A DNA stretch of 64,000 nt from Oscillospiraceae bacterium (GTDB lineage Bacteria > Bacillota > Clostridia > Oscillospirales > CAG-272): contig SVRY01000006.1 of assembly GCA_015064585.1 (NCBI GenBank), positions 1-64,000 on the forward strand. The letters are read 5' to 3'. The translations under genes and the position numbers were made by a program. Below the pieces are notes generated by a model. That model saw only the letters and a list, made by a program, of their open reading frames with translations. It did no database searches and was not told the DNA's origin. Numbering within the stretch: the stretch's first letter is position 1; the number at the start of each line of letters is the position of its first letter. Of this stretch, positions 57,454-64,000 are shown in pieces.

Positions 57454-57918
57454 ATGGGACACATTTTACCTGAAGAGCAGTTGATTGAATATTTAAAGCC
57501 ATACTTAAAAGCAAAAGGATTTAAGAAAAAGAATAAACGTTGGACAAAAGATACAGGTGAATTTACCCTCTGTTTTTATATCCAAGGTAGCTCTTATTCA
57601 AAAGAAGATTATTACATCCGTCCGGGAATTTTTATCAACACTTTGATGCCTTGCGACGACTTTTACGGTCATTTTATGTTTGAAATTGCCCCCACCACTC
57701 CCGAAGATGTGGCAAGAAAATTTGACAATTGGTGTGAAGAATGGACAAACAAGTCTTTAATCAAAGAACGTCTGCTTGCGTTTATTGAATGGGATAAACG
57801 AAATCCTTTAGAAAATCGGAGAGCAGGATTGGTTGATTATGAGGCAGATCCTGTTCCCGCACGCGAATTTTTTTCAATTACATTATCAGCAAAGCAGTTT
57901 ATAATAGATAACTTTTAA
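57454..57918 (+). CDS. DUF4304-like protein, unknown function
   Basis: A 154-residue soluble protein. The N-terminus EYLKPYLKAKGFKKKNKRWTKDTGEFTLCFYIQGSSYS, followed by a beta segment, matches the layout of DUF4304 (a 'GFKK..... F' motif and paired strands). DNWCEEWTNKSLIKERLLAFIEWDKRNP is a later helical part. The function is unknown; relatives occur among polymorphic-toxin immunity-type proteins and orphans. No toxin is adjacent. AGGAGG lies seven bases before the ATG; a terminator follows. Confidence 0.6.
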   Translation: MGHILPEEQLIEYLKPYLKAKGFKKKNKRWTKDTGEFTLCFYIQGSSYSKEDYYIRPGIFINTLMPCDDFYGHFMFEIAPTTPEDVARKFDNWCEEWTNKSLIKERLLAFIEWDKRNPLENRRAGLVDYEADPVPAREFFSITLSAKQFIIDNF

Positions 57919-57927
57919 TATGCTAAT

Positions 57928-57965
57928 ACCCCGACAGACTTTGAAAAATCTGTCGGGGTTAATAT
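57928..57965 (+). terminator. Terminator after the DUF4304-like gene
   Basis: ACCCCGACAGA pairs with TCTGTCGGGGT around a ten-base loop, followed by TAATATTTGTTTT. Confidence 0.75.
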
Positions 57966-57995
57966 TTGTTTTCTGCGATTCAATTTTTATTATCC

Positions 57996-58043
57996 GTAGG
58001 GGAGACCTGAGGTCTCCCGCGGGCGAACGCAGTTCGCCCCTAC
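57996..58043. repeat. GTAGGGG...CCCCTAC palindromic element
   Basis: The outer arms GTAGGGG / CCCCTAC enclose two hairpins, GGGAGACC-TGA-GGTCTCCC and GGGCGAAC-GCA-GTTCGCCC, with overlap of arms. It lies 22 bases from the end of the truncated acetyltransferase. Confidence 0.6.
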
Positions 58044-58064
58044 CGAATCTTTAGACAAACATCC

Positions 58065-58322
58065 TTATGAGAAGTCTGCATTTTCCATGTCTTTTTTGTT
58101 ATTTGTAAAACTTATAAAAGTCGTTTTTTGACATAATACAATTTCATCTACATAGGTTTCAAATTCTTCTATCATTTGAGGATCCAGCTTGATATACGTA
58201 AATTCACCGCAGATATCCCGCAATTTTCGAAAATCGTATTCATATACTACCCTGAAATCTGCCGCAGTGCCTCTTTTTAGAATGAGGCGGTTGGTGGATA
58301 ATTCGGGAGTAACGTATTTCAT
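58065..58322 (-). pseudogene. GNAT acetyltransferase, 3'-truncated
   Basis: An 85-residue frame starting MKYVTPELSTNRLILKRGTAADFRVVYEYDFRKLRDICGEF. It matches only the first third of RimJ/RimL-type N-acetyltransferases (LSTxRLxLRxGTxxDF). The acetyl-CoA site (QxxGxG/A) that should follow is absent: the frame runs through CQKTTFISFTNNKKDMENADFS to a stop. AAAGGAG lies eight bases before the ATG, so it may still be translated. The palindromic element at 57996 just beyond may mark the break. Confidence 0.65.
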
Positions 58323-58344
58323 GACCAAAACTCCTTTTGCCCTG

Positions 58345-58953
58345 TTATTGAAGTTCAAAATACTCTTTTCCGTGCTGACAAAGCGGGCAGAGATAGTCTT
58401 CGGGAATTTCATCACCCTCATAAACATAACCGCAAATGGTGCAGACGTACTGCTTTTTTTCAGTCTCCGGAGCTTTTGGCTTGGGCTTGACCTCGGCGTG
58501 ATACTGCGCGTAGGTGAGGGAAGGGGTGTTTTCCATAACGATGGCATCGGTCAGTTCTGCAATGAACAGAATATGACTGCCAAGATCCATGTGTTCGATA
58601 ACCTTGCAGGAAAGATACATATTGGTGCTTTCCGCCAGATACAGTATGCCGTTTTCCGAGCGAAAAACAGTGCGCATGCCTTCAAATTTGTCGGTATTTC
58701 TGCCCGATTGCATACCAAAACGGCGGATGAGGTCAAAGGTGACGGTGTTGTCAAGGGCAGAGAGATTGAATTTTCCGGTATTTAAGATCATGTCGCAGGT
58801 TAAATTGCCCTTGATGACGGAAATGCTGATGCGCGCAGGATTTTCGGCAATCTGCACGGCTGTGTTAATGATGCATCCGTTATCTTTTCCGTTTTCATTG
58901 GCAGTGAGAAGATATACTCCGTAGGAAAGGTTGTAAAGCGCTTTATTATCCAT
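58345..58953 (-). CDS. Flavin reductase-rubredoxin fusion (high-molecular-weight rubredoxin type)
   Basis: A 202-residue protein. The N-terminal domain (1-150; ALYNLSYGVYLLTANENGKDNGCIINTAVQIAENPARISISV) is an FMN-binding flavin-reductase-like/flavoredoxin domain. The C-terminal 40 residues are rubredoxin: YVCTICGYVYEGDEIPEDYLCPLCQHGKEYFE with four iron-ligand cysteines. In clostridia and Moorella such fusions pass electrons from NADH-linked partners to flavodiiron proteins for oxygen or NO defence. GGAGG lies five bases before the ATG at 58953. Confidence 0.9.
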   Translation of the reverse strand: MDNKALYNLSYGVYLLTANENGKDNGCIINTAVQIAENPARISISVIKGNLTCDMILNTGKFNLSALDNTVTFDLIRRFGMQSGRNTDKFEGMRTVFRSENGILYLAESTNMYLSCKVIEHMDLGSHILFIAELTDAIVMENTPSLTYAQYHAEVKPKPKAPETEKKQYVCTICGYVYEGDEIPEDYLCPLCQHGKEYFELQ

Positions 58954-58993
58954 TTTGACCTCCGTTTTTACAAATAAAGGATATGTTACTTTT

Positions 58994-59022
58994 ATGATAT
59001 CATATCTCATGGGGGTTGTCAA
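58994..59022 (-). promoter_or_regulatory. Promoter for the flavin reductase-rubredoxin gene
   Basis: On the minus strand a perfect TTGACA and TATCAT are separated by 17 bases. Confidence 0.75.
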
Positions 59023-59103
59023 TGAGGACAACATGTTTTGATTATAATTGTACTATAAAATTTTACTTTTCTTGACAAAAATAATAAATTTTATAACTTT
59101 TTA

Positions 59104-59131
59104 TTGCGTTTTTTGACATTTGCTGTATAAT
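59104..59131 (+). promoter_or_regulatory. Promoter for the DUF4275-like gene
   Basis: TTGCGT at 59104-59109 and a perfect TATAAT at 59126-59131, 16-base spacer. Confidence 0.5.
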
Positions 59132-59169
59132 GATTTAATAAGCTTGAATTTATGGGAGGCATTTTTATT

Positions 59170-59580
59170 ATGAATGATCGTGAACTGATCGAAAAATGGC
59201 TTTTGGTTTTTGGAAAGGACATTGATAAGGACCTGATCGATACGTATGTTATAGGCGAGGGAGCGTTCTTGTGGCATTTGTTTACTTGGGGGAAAGTTTC
59301 GTGTCTGAAAGGCAATGCGGCGAAAAAGACTTTTGATAAGTTGCAGTATACAAAAGCCATCCGATTTTACGGCGGTTACTCAAACCGTATCGAAGGTGTT
59401 TCTTTGATTGAAAAGATCTCCTCTAAAGAAGTAAAACAAGACCCAAAGAGTGATGTCTATATCGTGGCAGAAGATTTTTCATGGACATATGTGCGTACAC
59501 ATGAATGTGATTTGGGACCGTATCTGTGTATTAAGAGTGAAGAGCTCGGGTATCTAAAATTCAAGTATGCCAAACACTGA
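59170..59580 (+). CDS. DUF4275-like protein, unknown function
   Basis: A 136-residue soluble protein starting MNDRELIEKWLLVFGKDIDKDLIDTYVIGEGAFLWHLFTWGKVSCLKG. The xxLWHLFTW followed by a conserved C/G region is reminiscent of DUF4275; this is pattern memory only. It ends with a beta-rich YIVAEDFSWTYVRTHECDLGPYLC part, as in immunity-like proteins. GGGAGG lies ten bases before the ATG at 59170. Confidence 0.55.
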   Translation: MNDRELIEKWLLVFGKDIDKDLIDTYVIGEGAFLWHLFTWGKVSCLKGNAAKKTFDKLQYTKAIRFYGGYSNRIEGVSLIEKISSKEVKQDPKSDVYIVAEDFSWTYVRTHECDLGPYLCIKSEELGYLKFKYAKH

Positions 59581-59660
59581 AAGCGACGCATCGAAAATTT
59601 TACATTTTTATGAAATAATGAGTTTGGAAAATAAGAATTTGTGAAACGGAGGTATATGTA

Positions 59661-60116
59661 ATGAAAAAATACACATCTCGTGCAACAAAATGGTTAGCAA
59701 TCCTTACTATTATTAGTGTCGCAGTTTTGATTGCGGGCATTATTTGCATTCTTCCACATTCATCAAATGTTGGATTGCAAATTGGACTAACAATGCTTGG
59801 TGGTCTAATGAGTATTCTTTTTCTCGCTTGCTATTTCGTAGAAAAAAGTCGATACTTAACAATAGACTGTGAAAAAATCGTTCTGCCAAGAGGTGCAGAC
59901 AAAAACGGAAAGATGTCTTTTCAAAAAATTGTTATAAATATTAACGAAATTCGCTCGATTAAGAGTGAATTGTACAAAGGTGATGGAATAATTTCAAAGG
60001 ATACTCTTTTTCACAAATTGAAATTAAAAGATGGCATAGCAATCAAATTTACCCTTTATGCCTATGGGAAAGATGCTGAAAAAGAAATCTTAGAAAGCAT
60101 TAAAAAACACGTTTAA
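59661..60116 (+). CDS. Two-helix membrane protein with PH-like domain
   Basis: A 151-residue protein. Two TM helices (about 10-30 and 40-63) are followed by a short soluble beta domain (YLTIDCEKIVLPRGADKNGKMSFQKIVININEIRSIKSEL...KLKDGIAIKFTLYAYGKDAEKEIL) with the look of bacterial PH/YdbT-type domains. Function unknown. ACGGAGGTATATGTA precedes the ATG. Confidence 0.6.
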   Translation: MKKYTSRATKWLAILTIISVAVLIAGIICILPHSSNVGLQIGLTMLGGLMSILFLACYFVEKSRYLTIDCEKIVLPRGADKNGKMSFQKIVININEIRSIKSELYKGDGIISKDTLFHKLKLKDGIAIKFTLYAYGKDAEKEILESIKKHV

Positions 60117-60233
60117 CAAATTCCAATTTGCTCGAACAGATCTAAAAGGGACTTTTTTACAGCTCTTTGTACTTCTTGAGGTGCTTTTTTACAGTGCCTT
60201 TAGTGTTGCATCACATCAATCAAAGCGAAGCGA

Positions 60234-60262
60234 TTGGAAAATTTACAAAATTATGATATAAT
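60234..60262 (+). promoter_or_regulatory. Promoter for the ECF sigma operon
   Basis: TTGGAA at 60234-60239 and a perfect TATAAT at 60257-60262 with a 17-base spacer, 91 bases before the start. ECF operons are often self-activated, but no clear AAC-type -35 was recognised. Confidence 0.5.
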
Positions 60263-60353
60263 ATCATATATGCCTGTCATATTTGAAACAAAATGTTGAC
60301 TTAATAAGTGAAAGGCATAACGCGCGGTGTCAATTGTCACGGAAAGGAGTATT

Positions 60354-60914
60354 ATGGATGATAACAGAATAATCGAATTGTTGTTTGAGCGTGCCGAAAC
60401 TGCGCTCAATGAAGTATCCCATAAATATTCCCGACTGTACAAAGGGATTATCAGAGAAGTTCTGAGCGATGAATGCGATATCGACGAATGTGCTAACGAC
60501 GTTCTGCTTGCCGTGTGGAATACGATTCCCCCAAACAGACCGAATAGCCTTACGGCATATATCTGCAAGATCGCCAGGCGCATCGGAATAAACAGGCTGA
60601 AATATAACACAAGACAAAAGCGTAACACCGGTTACGTAGCGATGCTCTTAGAACTTGACGATTGTTTGCCGTTTGTCGAACCGATTGATGATAGCGACGA
60701 ACGCAGTGAACTCATTCGCTCGGTTCTGTCTGATTTTATTCGAAGTCTTGATCCTGAAACAGAAATCTTGTTTGTGCGCCGATATATGTATCTTGAATCA
60801 GTGACCGATTTGGCAAAACGGTTTGAACTTGATGAAAATCGCATTTCGGTAAAGCTGTATCGCGCGAGAAAAAAGCTAAAAAAGGTGCTTGAAAAGGAGG
60901 GTATCAAAGTATGA
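60354..60914 (+). CDS. ECF-type RNA polymerase sigma factor
   Basis: A 186-residue ECF factor. Region 2 (about 20-85) contains YKGIIREVLSDECDIDECANDVLLAVWNTI and LTAYICKIARRIGINRLKYN. Region 4 (about 125-180) contains LSDFIRSLDPETEILFVRRYMYLESVTDLAKRFELDENRISVKLYRARKKLKK. AAAGGAG lies four bases before the ATG. The stop overlaps the next gene by four bases (ATGA), the standard sigma/anti-sigma coupling. Confidence 0.92.
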   Translation: MDDNRIIELLFERAETALNEVSHKYSRLYKGIIREVLSDECDIDECANDVLLAVWNTIPPNRPNSLTAYICKIARRIGINRLKYNTRQKRNTGYVAMLLELDDCLPFVEPIDDSDERSELIRSVLSDFIRSLDPETEILFVRRYMYLESVTDLAKRFELDENRISVKLYRARKKLKKVLEKEGIKV

Positions 60915-62293
60915 AAAACTCTCGCAATGAAAGATTGTCCGAACACTTATTGAATGTCGACGAAGAAATTTTCACGAATGCACATGATATTGATGACGCT
61001 GAAAAGCTTAGGCAATATATCAAAACAAAGAACGCAAAGACTAAGAAACCGTTTTATATGACTTCTGTGTTTCGCAGAGTAGCCGCAATTGCAGCTTGCT
61101 TTGTTTTGATCGTTGGAGTAATGTTCTCAATTCCTGCGCTGTTTAACAAGGGGGGCGATGCTCCTAATAATAATCCTGATGATGATCGAAACCACCTTGA
61201 AGAGGTTACCCCACCTTGGTTAAAAGGAGAGGAAGACTATCTCACGATTAACAGCATTGATATGTTGAATTACTATACCGCAATGAAGGTACTTGCAGAT
61301 CCGACGAATGCGACAAACACAGCGTCTTACAAAACAGACAGTGGAATAACTCTTCTTTCTGCAAGTGTAAACGCCAATGCGAACTCGTATGGATTTACGC
61401 TCCTATCTAATACAGATAGTGATGTTGGATACGACACGCCTCCTGAAGGGTATAATCCTGATAATCAAGAGAAGAACGAAGAAAAAGTTTATTATTACGA
61501 GTTGGATCCAAATGAAGTCTTCTCGGTATCAAGAGTAATTTTCTTTCAGATCGAAATTAAGAATGCTAACGGATTTCTGGCTTCTAAGGTTGGAACAGGC
61601 ATCATTGATGTTGTAATTACCGAAAACAGCTTGGAGCCTATGATTACCTTCAGAAATGGCGACCGTTACTATTCATGCTGTGAAAACACGCTCCTTGATA
61701 ATGGAAAATTGTACTCGACTCACAAGTATATTGAAGGCTTCTATATTGTCAAGAATTTAGAACAAGAGAACTATTCCTTTAGCGTTGAATACGATAATTT
61801 CAATCTCGACTATGTGAATGTGATCGCAAAGAGCGTAACGTGTGATTCGTATAAAAACGGTGGAAACATCCCCGATGGTGAAATGTCAGTGATTAGCAAA
61901 ACGTATTTTTCCAATCACTTTGTAGAAATGACTATTGCCGATCTTGAAGAATATTTCAATACAGGCAAGTTTACCGAGGGAATGGAGGATCCTTCTCAAT
62001 CAGAGAAGCCTCCCGCAGTGACACCTCCTGCTGAAACAGCAGATTTTTATACCAACGGACAGTATGTCTTCGAACTTAAAAGCGACAATACCTTTGCTTA
62101 TTACAGAGCCGATGAAAAATCCGCAGTATACCGTAAAGGCAGCTATTCGTGGGGCTGTAGTGCGATTGAATTCAGATTCACGCATGAAGGTGAGGTTGTC
62201 GAAACAGTAAGCTGTGATCTCCGCGGACCAATTGGCTTCATATATAACGGATTGGAATATGCTAAAGAGCTGTCCGAAGGTGAACAGTCGTGA
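60911..62293 (+). CDS. Candidate membrane anti-sigma factor
   Basis: A 460-residue protein. The cytoplasmic N-terminus (1-56) reads NERLSEHLLNVDEEIFTNAHDIDDAEKLRQYIKT, and one TM helix lies at about 57-77. A large extracytoplasmic part follows, with a Pro-rich linker near 355-375 and a small C-terminal beta domain (YTNGQYVFELKSDNTFAYYR). This layout and the ATGA overlap with the ECF gene make it the likely anti-sigma factor. I do not recognise the extracellular domain; sensing of an envelope signal is inference. It overlaps the next small gene by four bases. Confidence 0.75.
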   Translation: MKNSRNERLSEHLLNVDEEIFTNAHDIDDAEKLRQYIKTKNAKTKKPFYMTSVFRRVAAIAACFVLIVGVMFSIPALFNKGGDAPNNNPDDDRNHLEEVTPPWLKGEEDYLTINSIDMLNYYTAMKVLADPTNATNTASYKTDSGITLLSASVNANANSYGFTLLSNTDSDVGYDTPPEGYNPDNQEKNEEKVYYYELDPNEVFSVSRVIFFQIEIKNANGFLASKVGTGIIDVVITENSLEPMITFRNGDRYYSCCENTLLDNGKLYSTHKYIEGFYIVKNLEQENYSFSVEYDNFNLDYVNVIAKSVTCDSYKNGGNIPDGEMSVISKTYFSNHFVEMTIADLEEYFNTGKFTEGMEDPSQSEKPPAVTPPAETADFYTNGQYVFELKSDNTFAYYRADEKSAVYRKGSYSWGCSAIEFRFTHEGEVVETVSCDLRGPIGFIYNGLEYAKELSEGEQS

Positions 62294-62586
62294 AAAAACA
62301 TCTGATTTACCTCGGAATATTCCTCTTATCTATTGTCCTCTGTCCGCTTGGTTTCGCCCTCATGTCTCAGATCGGCGCTTGGGAAGAAATTGCATTCAGA
62401 AGGAAGTATGATATAGTAGAAGAGGTAAGGACGGACTGTACCATTTTCCGCTGCGCTGCGTTCCACGGGGGAAAATCAACGGAAAAGACGAAGCATAGAC
62501 GCCTTTTTCTACGATTTCAGATATTTCTATGCAAGATAGTTGAATGCATATGGTTGACGTTTTGCCAATCCATCCGAACGAAATAA
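62290..62586 (+). CDS. Small membrane or signal-peptide protein, possibly truncated
   Basis: A 98-residue frame starting MKKHLIYLGIFLLSIVLCPLGFALM (signal peptide or TM helix). It is coupled to the anti-sigma gene by ATGA. After about residue 45 the sequence becomes basic and cysteine-rich (TDCTIFRCAAFHGGKSTEKTKHRR) and looks unlike a folded domain. The DNA there includes ATTTTCC (62443-62449) and GGGAAAAT (62469-62476) as inverted arms. A repeat insertion that replaced the original 3' end is possible. Function unknown. Confidence 0.5.
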   Translation: MKKHLIYLGIFLLSIVLCPLGFALMSQIGAWEEIAFRRKYDIVEEVRTDCTIFRCAAFHGGKSTEKTKHRRLFLRFQIFLCKIVECIWLTFCQSIRTK

Positions 62587-62601
62587 TAAATGGAGGAAAC
62601 G

Positions 62602-63804
62602 ATGAATAAGTGTATTGTAAGAACAAAACGGGCAGTGGCGGCGCTGTTGGTGCTTCTTACCCTGCTGACCTTGGTTTTGACGGGATGCAACGACAATACG
62701 GTCGGTCAGCCTACCCCGCCTTCGGTTTTTGAGGAACACGATGACAATACGGTCAGTCAGCCCACCCAGCCTTCGGCAGGGGATGAGGACGGATCTGAAG
62801 TTCCCATTTCCTATCCCTTGTGGTTTTTTCTGGCGAAATGGAAAGAGCAGCCTCTTACCGTATCAGAGAAGCTAAAGCTGATAAAATTGGGAATGAGCTA
62901 TGCGGAAGTATCGGAGATTTTGGGAGGCAAGGGTAAAGAAACCGAGGAATTCCTTGTTTATGAGTGGGAACTTGACGGCGGAGATCTTTTGAAGATCGCC
63001 TTCAGCCATCCCACCTGGCTAATTCGCTATGAATATCCTGGTGACTTGGTGCTGAAAAATATGCGTATTGTCCCGGCGGAGGAAGGAGCGCCTGTGCGCT
63101 ACTCGATTTACGTTCACCGCAAAGACACAGTGGAGAGTATTCTTTCAAGCTTTTATGGGCTTCACGGATTCAACGATGCCGATATTGCCAAAAAGGCTTT
63201 TGAAGAATTGGATATTTCAAATACCGATTTTTGGTTTAAGGATCTGCTTCCAACGGTAACGAATGCGCCGTCCTATAAACGCTTTGAAGGCTATTTTTTG
63301 GAGGGATTTTATTTCTACGATAGCTATGAACCGACCGAGGAGGCATACGCCGAGGCGGTAACAAATTTGCTTTTGGATATGCTTTCCTATTTTGATCAGA
63401 AGATTGGTGATGATCTGCTCACTACCCATCAACAACATATGCAAAGGTATTATCCGGACTACACCCCTCTTTATTCCCTTGCTGAAATCGTCACGATGGC
63501 ATCGTTGATTGAGAGTGACATAGGGGAGATTCGAGAAGAATACTATTATATGACTTTGGCGGCAGAGTATCATAAGCGCTTGAATGATGAGAAAACGGGC
63601 GGAGTGATTTGCAGCCCCGGGTCGCTGACGTACGGTGTGTGGTTAGCTGAGGGTCATTTCTACGTAAGAGTAGAGGAATATCTGGATTATGATAGTGCTT
63701 ATAACACCTATAAAAACAAGGGACTTCCCCCCTCACCCATTTGTGTGCTGAGCCTTGATGCGATCGAGGCGGCAGTAACGCTTGCGCAGCATGCTAAGAG
63801 ATGA
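62602..63804 (+). CDS. Lipoprotein with SmpA/OmlA-like and MltG (YceG)-like domains
   Basis: A 400-residue lipoprotein (lipobox LTGC, C29). After a Pro/Thr linker, residues 88-145 read LKLIKLGMSYAEVSEILGGKGKETEEFLVYEW, a SmpA/OmlA (BLIP-like) pattern. From about 165 the MltG layout appears: YVHRKDTVESILSSFY, FEGYFLEGFYFYD, LAEIVTMASLIESDIG (catalytic-type Glu304), then SPGSLTYG and AYNTYKNKGLPPSPICVLSLDAIEAA. MltG is the endolytic transglycosylase that ends glycan-strand growth and is normally a TM protein. GGAGG lies five bases before the ATG at 62602. It ends the ECF sigma operon. Confidence 0.82.
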   Translation: MNKCIVRTKRAVAALLVLLTLLTLVLTGCNDNTVGQPTPPSVFEEHDDNTVSQPTQPSAGDEDGSEVPISYPLWFFLAKWKEQPLTVSEKLKLIKLGMSYAEVSEILGGKGKETEEFLVYEWELDGGDLLKIAFSHPTWLIRYEYPGDLVLKNMRIVPAEEGAPVRYSIYVHRKDTVESILSSFYGLHGFNDADIAKKAFEELDISNTDFWFKDLLPTVTNAPSYKRFEGYFLEGFYFYDSYEPTEEAYAEAVTNLLLDMLSYFDQKIGDDLLTTHQQHMQRYYPDYTPLYSLAEIVTMASLIESDIGEIREEYYYMTLAAEYHKRLNDEKTGGVICSPGSLTYGVWLAEGHFYVRVEEYLDYDSAYNTYKNKGLPPSPICVLSLDAIEAAVTLAQHAKR

Positions 63805-64000
63805 TGATTTGGCGAACAAGCCAAGTGCATTTGACGGGATTTTAATCCGGTGTTTTGGTAAAGGATGATGGACCATGTTCGTTTCTGTAATATCTTCTAA
63901 CAAAGAGGACGACATAAAATGAAAAGCAGTATATAATTGACCTTTTGAATAATGATTCTTGGGTAAATGACCTCTCAAACTGTGGTAGTGATTTTGTATT

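Noticed and set aside
59113-59131. TTGACA followed by TATAAT before the DUF4275-like gene
   Set aside because: The two boxes are only seven bases apart, too close for a promoter; TTGCGT at 59104 gives a 16-base spacer instead.
60120-60230. Possible small gene between the PH-like gene and the ECF operon
   Set aside because: No frame with a ribosome binding site is present; the stretch has only repeated GCTTTTTTACAG-like tracts.
63805-64000. A short frame starting at the ATG at 63919
   Set aside because: It closes after a few codons, and nothing else with coding character reaches the window edge.

Overview
The window looks like chromosomal DNA from an endospore-forming clostridial Firmicute. 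The signs are spoIIR, spoIVA, a YlmC/YmxH sporulation protein, ricT, ireB, a PolC-type DNA polymerase, a cysteine T-box leader and the order rpsB-tsf-pyrH-frr-uppS-cdsA-dxr-rseP-ispG-polC. Base composition is moderately AT-rich, Shine-Dalgarno sequences are strong, and many promoters match the sigma-A pattern with a 17-base spacer. I cannot name the species. Most genes are housekeeping; accessory material sits at about 2.05-4.2 kb and 57-64 kb.

Left part (1-22.9 kb). A broken maf remnant runs into nth, followed by a YitT membrane protein. A sigma-factor gene with a very long C-terminal extension is flanked by an inverted pair of about 50-base repeats. An acyltransferase and a HIT / ThuA / sugar-isomerase group follow on the minus strand. 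A plus-strand run carries a DUF1858 protein, trmK, a Nif3-like protein, prfB and a small membrane protein. A long minus-strand group (ireB, ribF, a D,D-carboxypeptidase homologue, holB, ricT, a ferredoxin, trmN6, rsmI) is transcribed away from a T-box-controlled cysE-cysS unit. A solute-binding lipoprotein and two convergent paired unknowns close the section.

Middle (23-42.1 kb). rpsO and pnp are separated by a terminator and a long leader hairpin. A minus-strand group secB-like / Nudix / SGNH hydrolase, carD, a TSUP transporter, RNase J, and a nucleotidyltransferase fused to a degenerate phosphomannomutase domain follow. spoIIR has a possible sigma-F promoter. Next is a five-gene cell-envelope cluster (34.8-41.7 kb): a lipoprotein, a foldase-like protein, two N-acetylmuramoyl-L-alanine amidases and a LytR-CpsA-Psr (LCP) protein. 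The second amidase carries two copies, and the LCP protein seven tandem copies, of a roughly 75-residue module that I do not recognise. This is the most interesting feature of the window. Three tRNA genes (Gly-TCC, Arg-TCT, His-GTG) follow.

Right part (42.2-64 kb). spoIVA and ylmC precede the translation, nucleotide, isoprenoid and envelope run rpsB to polC. After polC there are palindromic intergenic repeats, small unknown genes (DUF4304-like, DUF4275-like, PH-like), a truncated acetyltransferase and a flavin reductase-rubredoxin fusion. The last unit is an ECF sigma factor / membrane anti-sigma candidate / small membrane protein / MltG-like lipoprotein. The final 196 bases (63805-64000) hold nothing I can identify. 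No CRISPR array, rRNA, transposase or prophage was seen.
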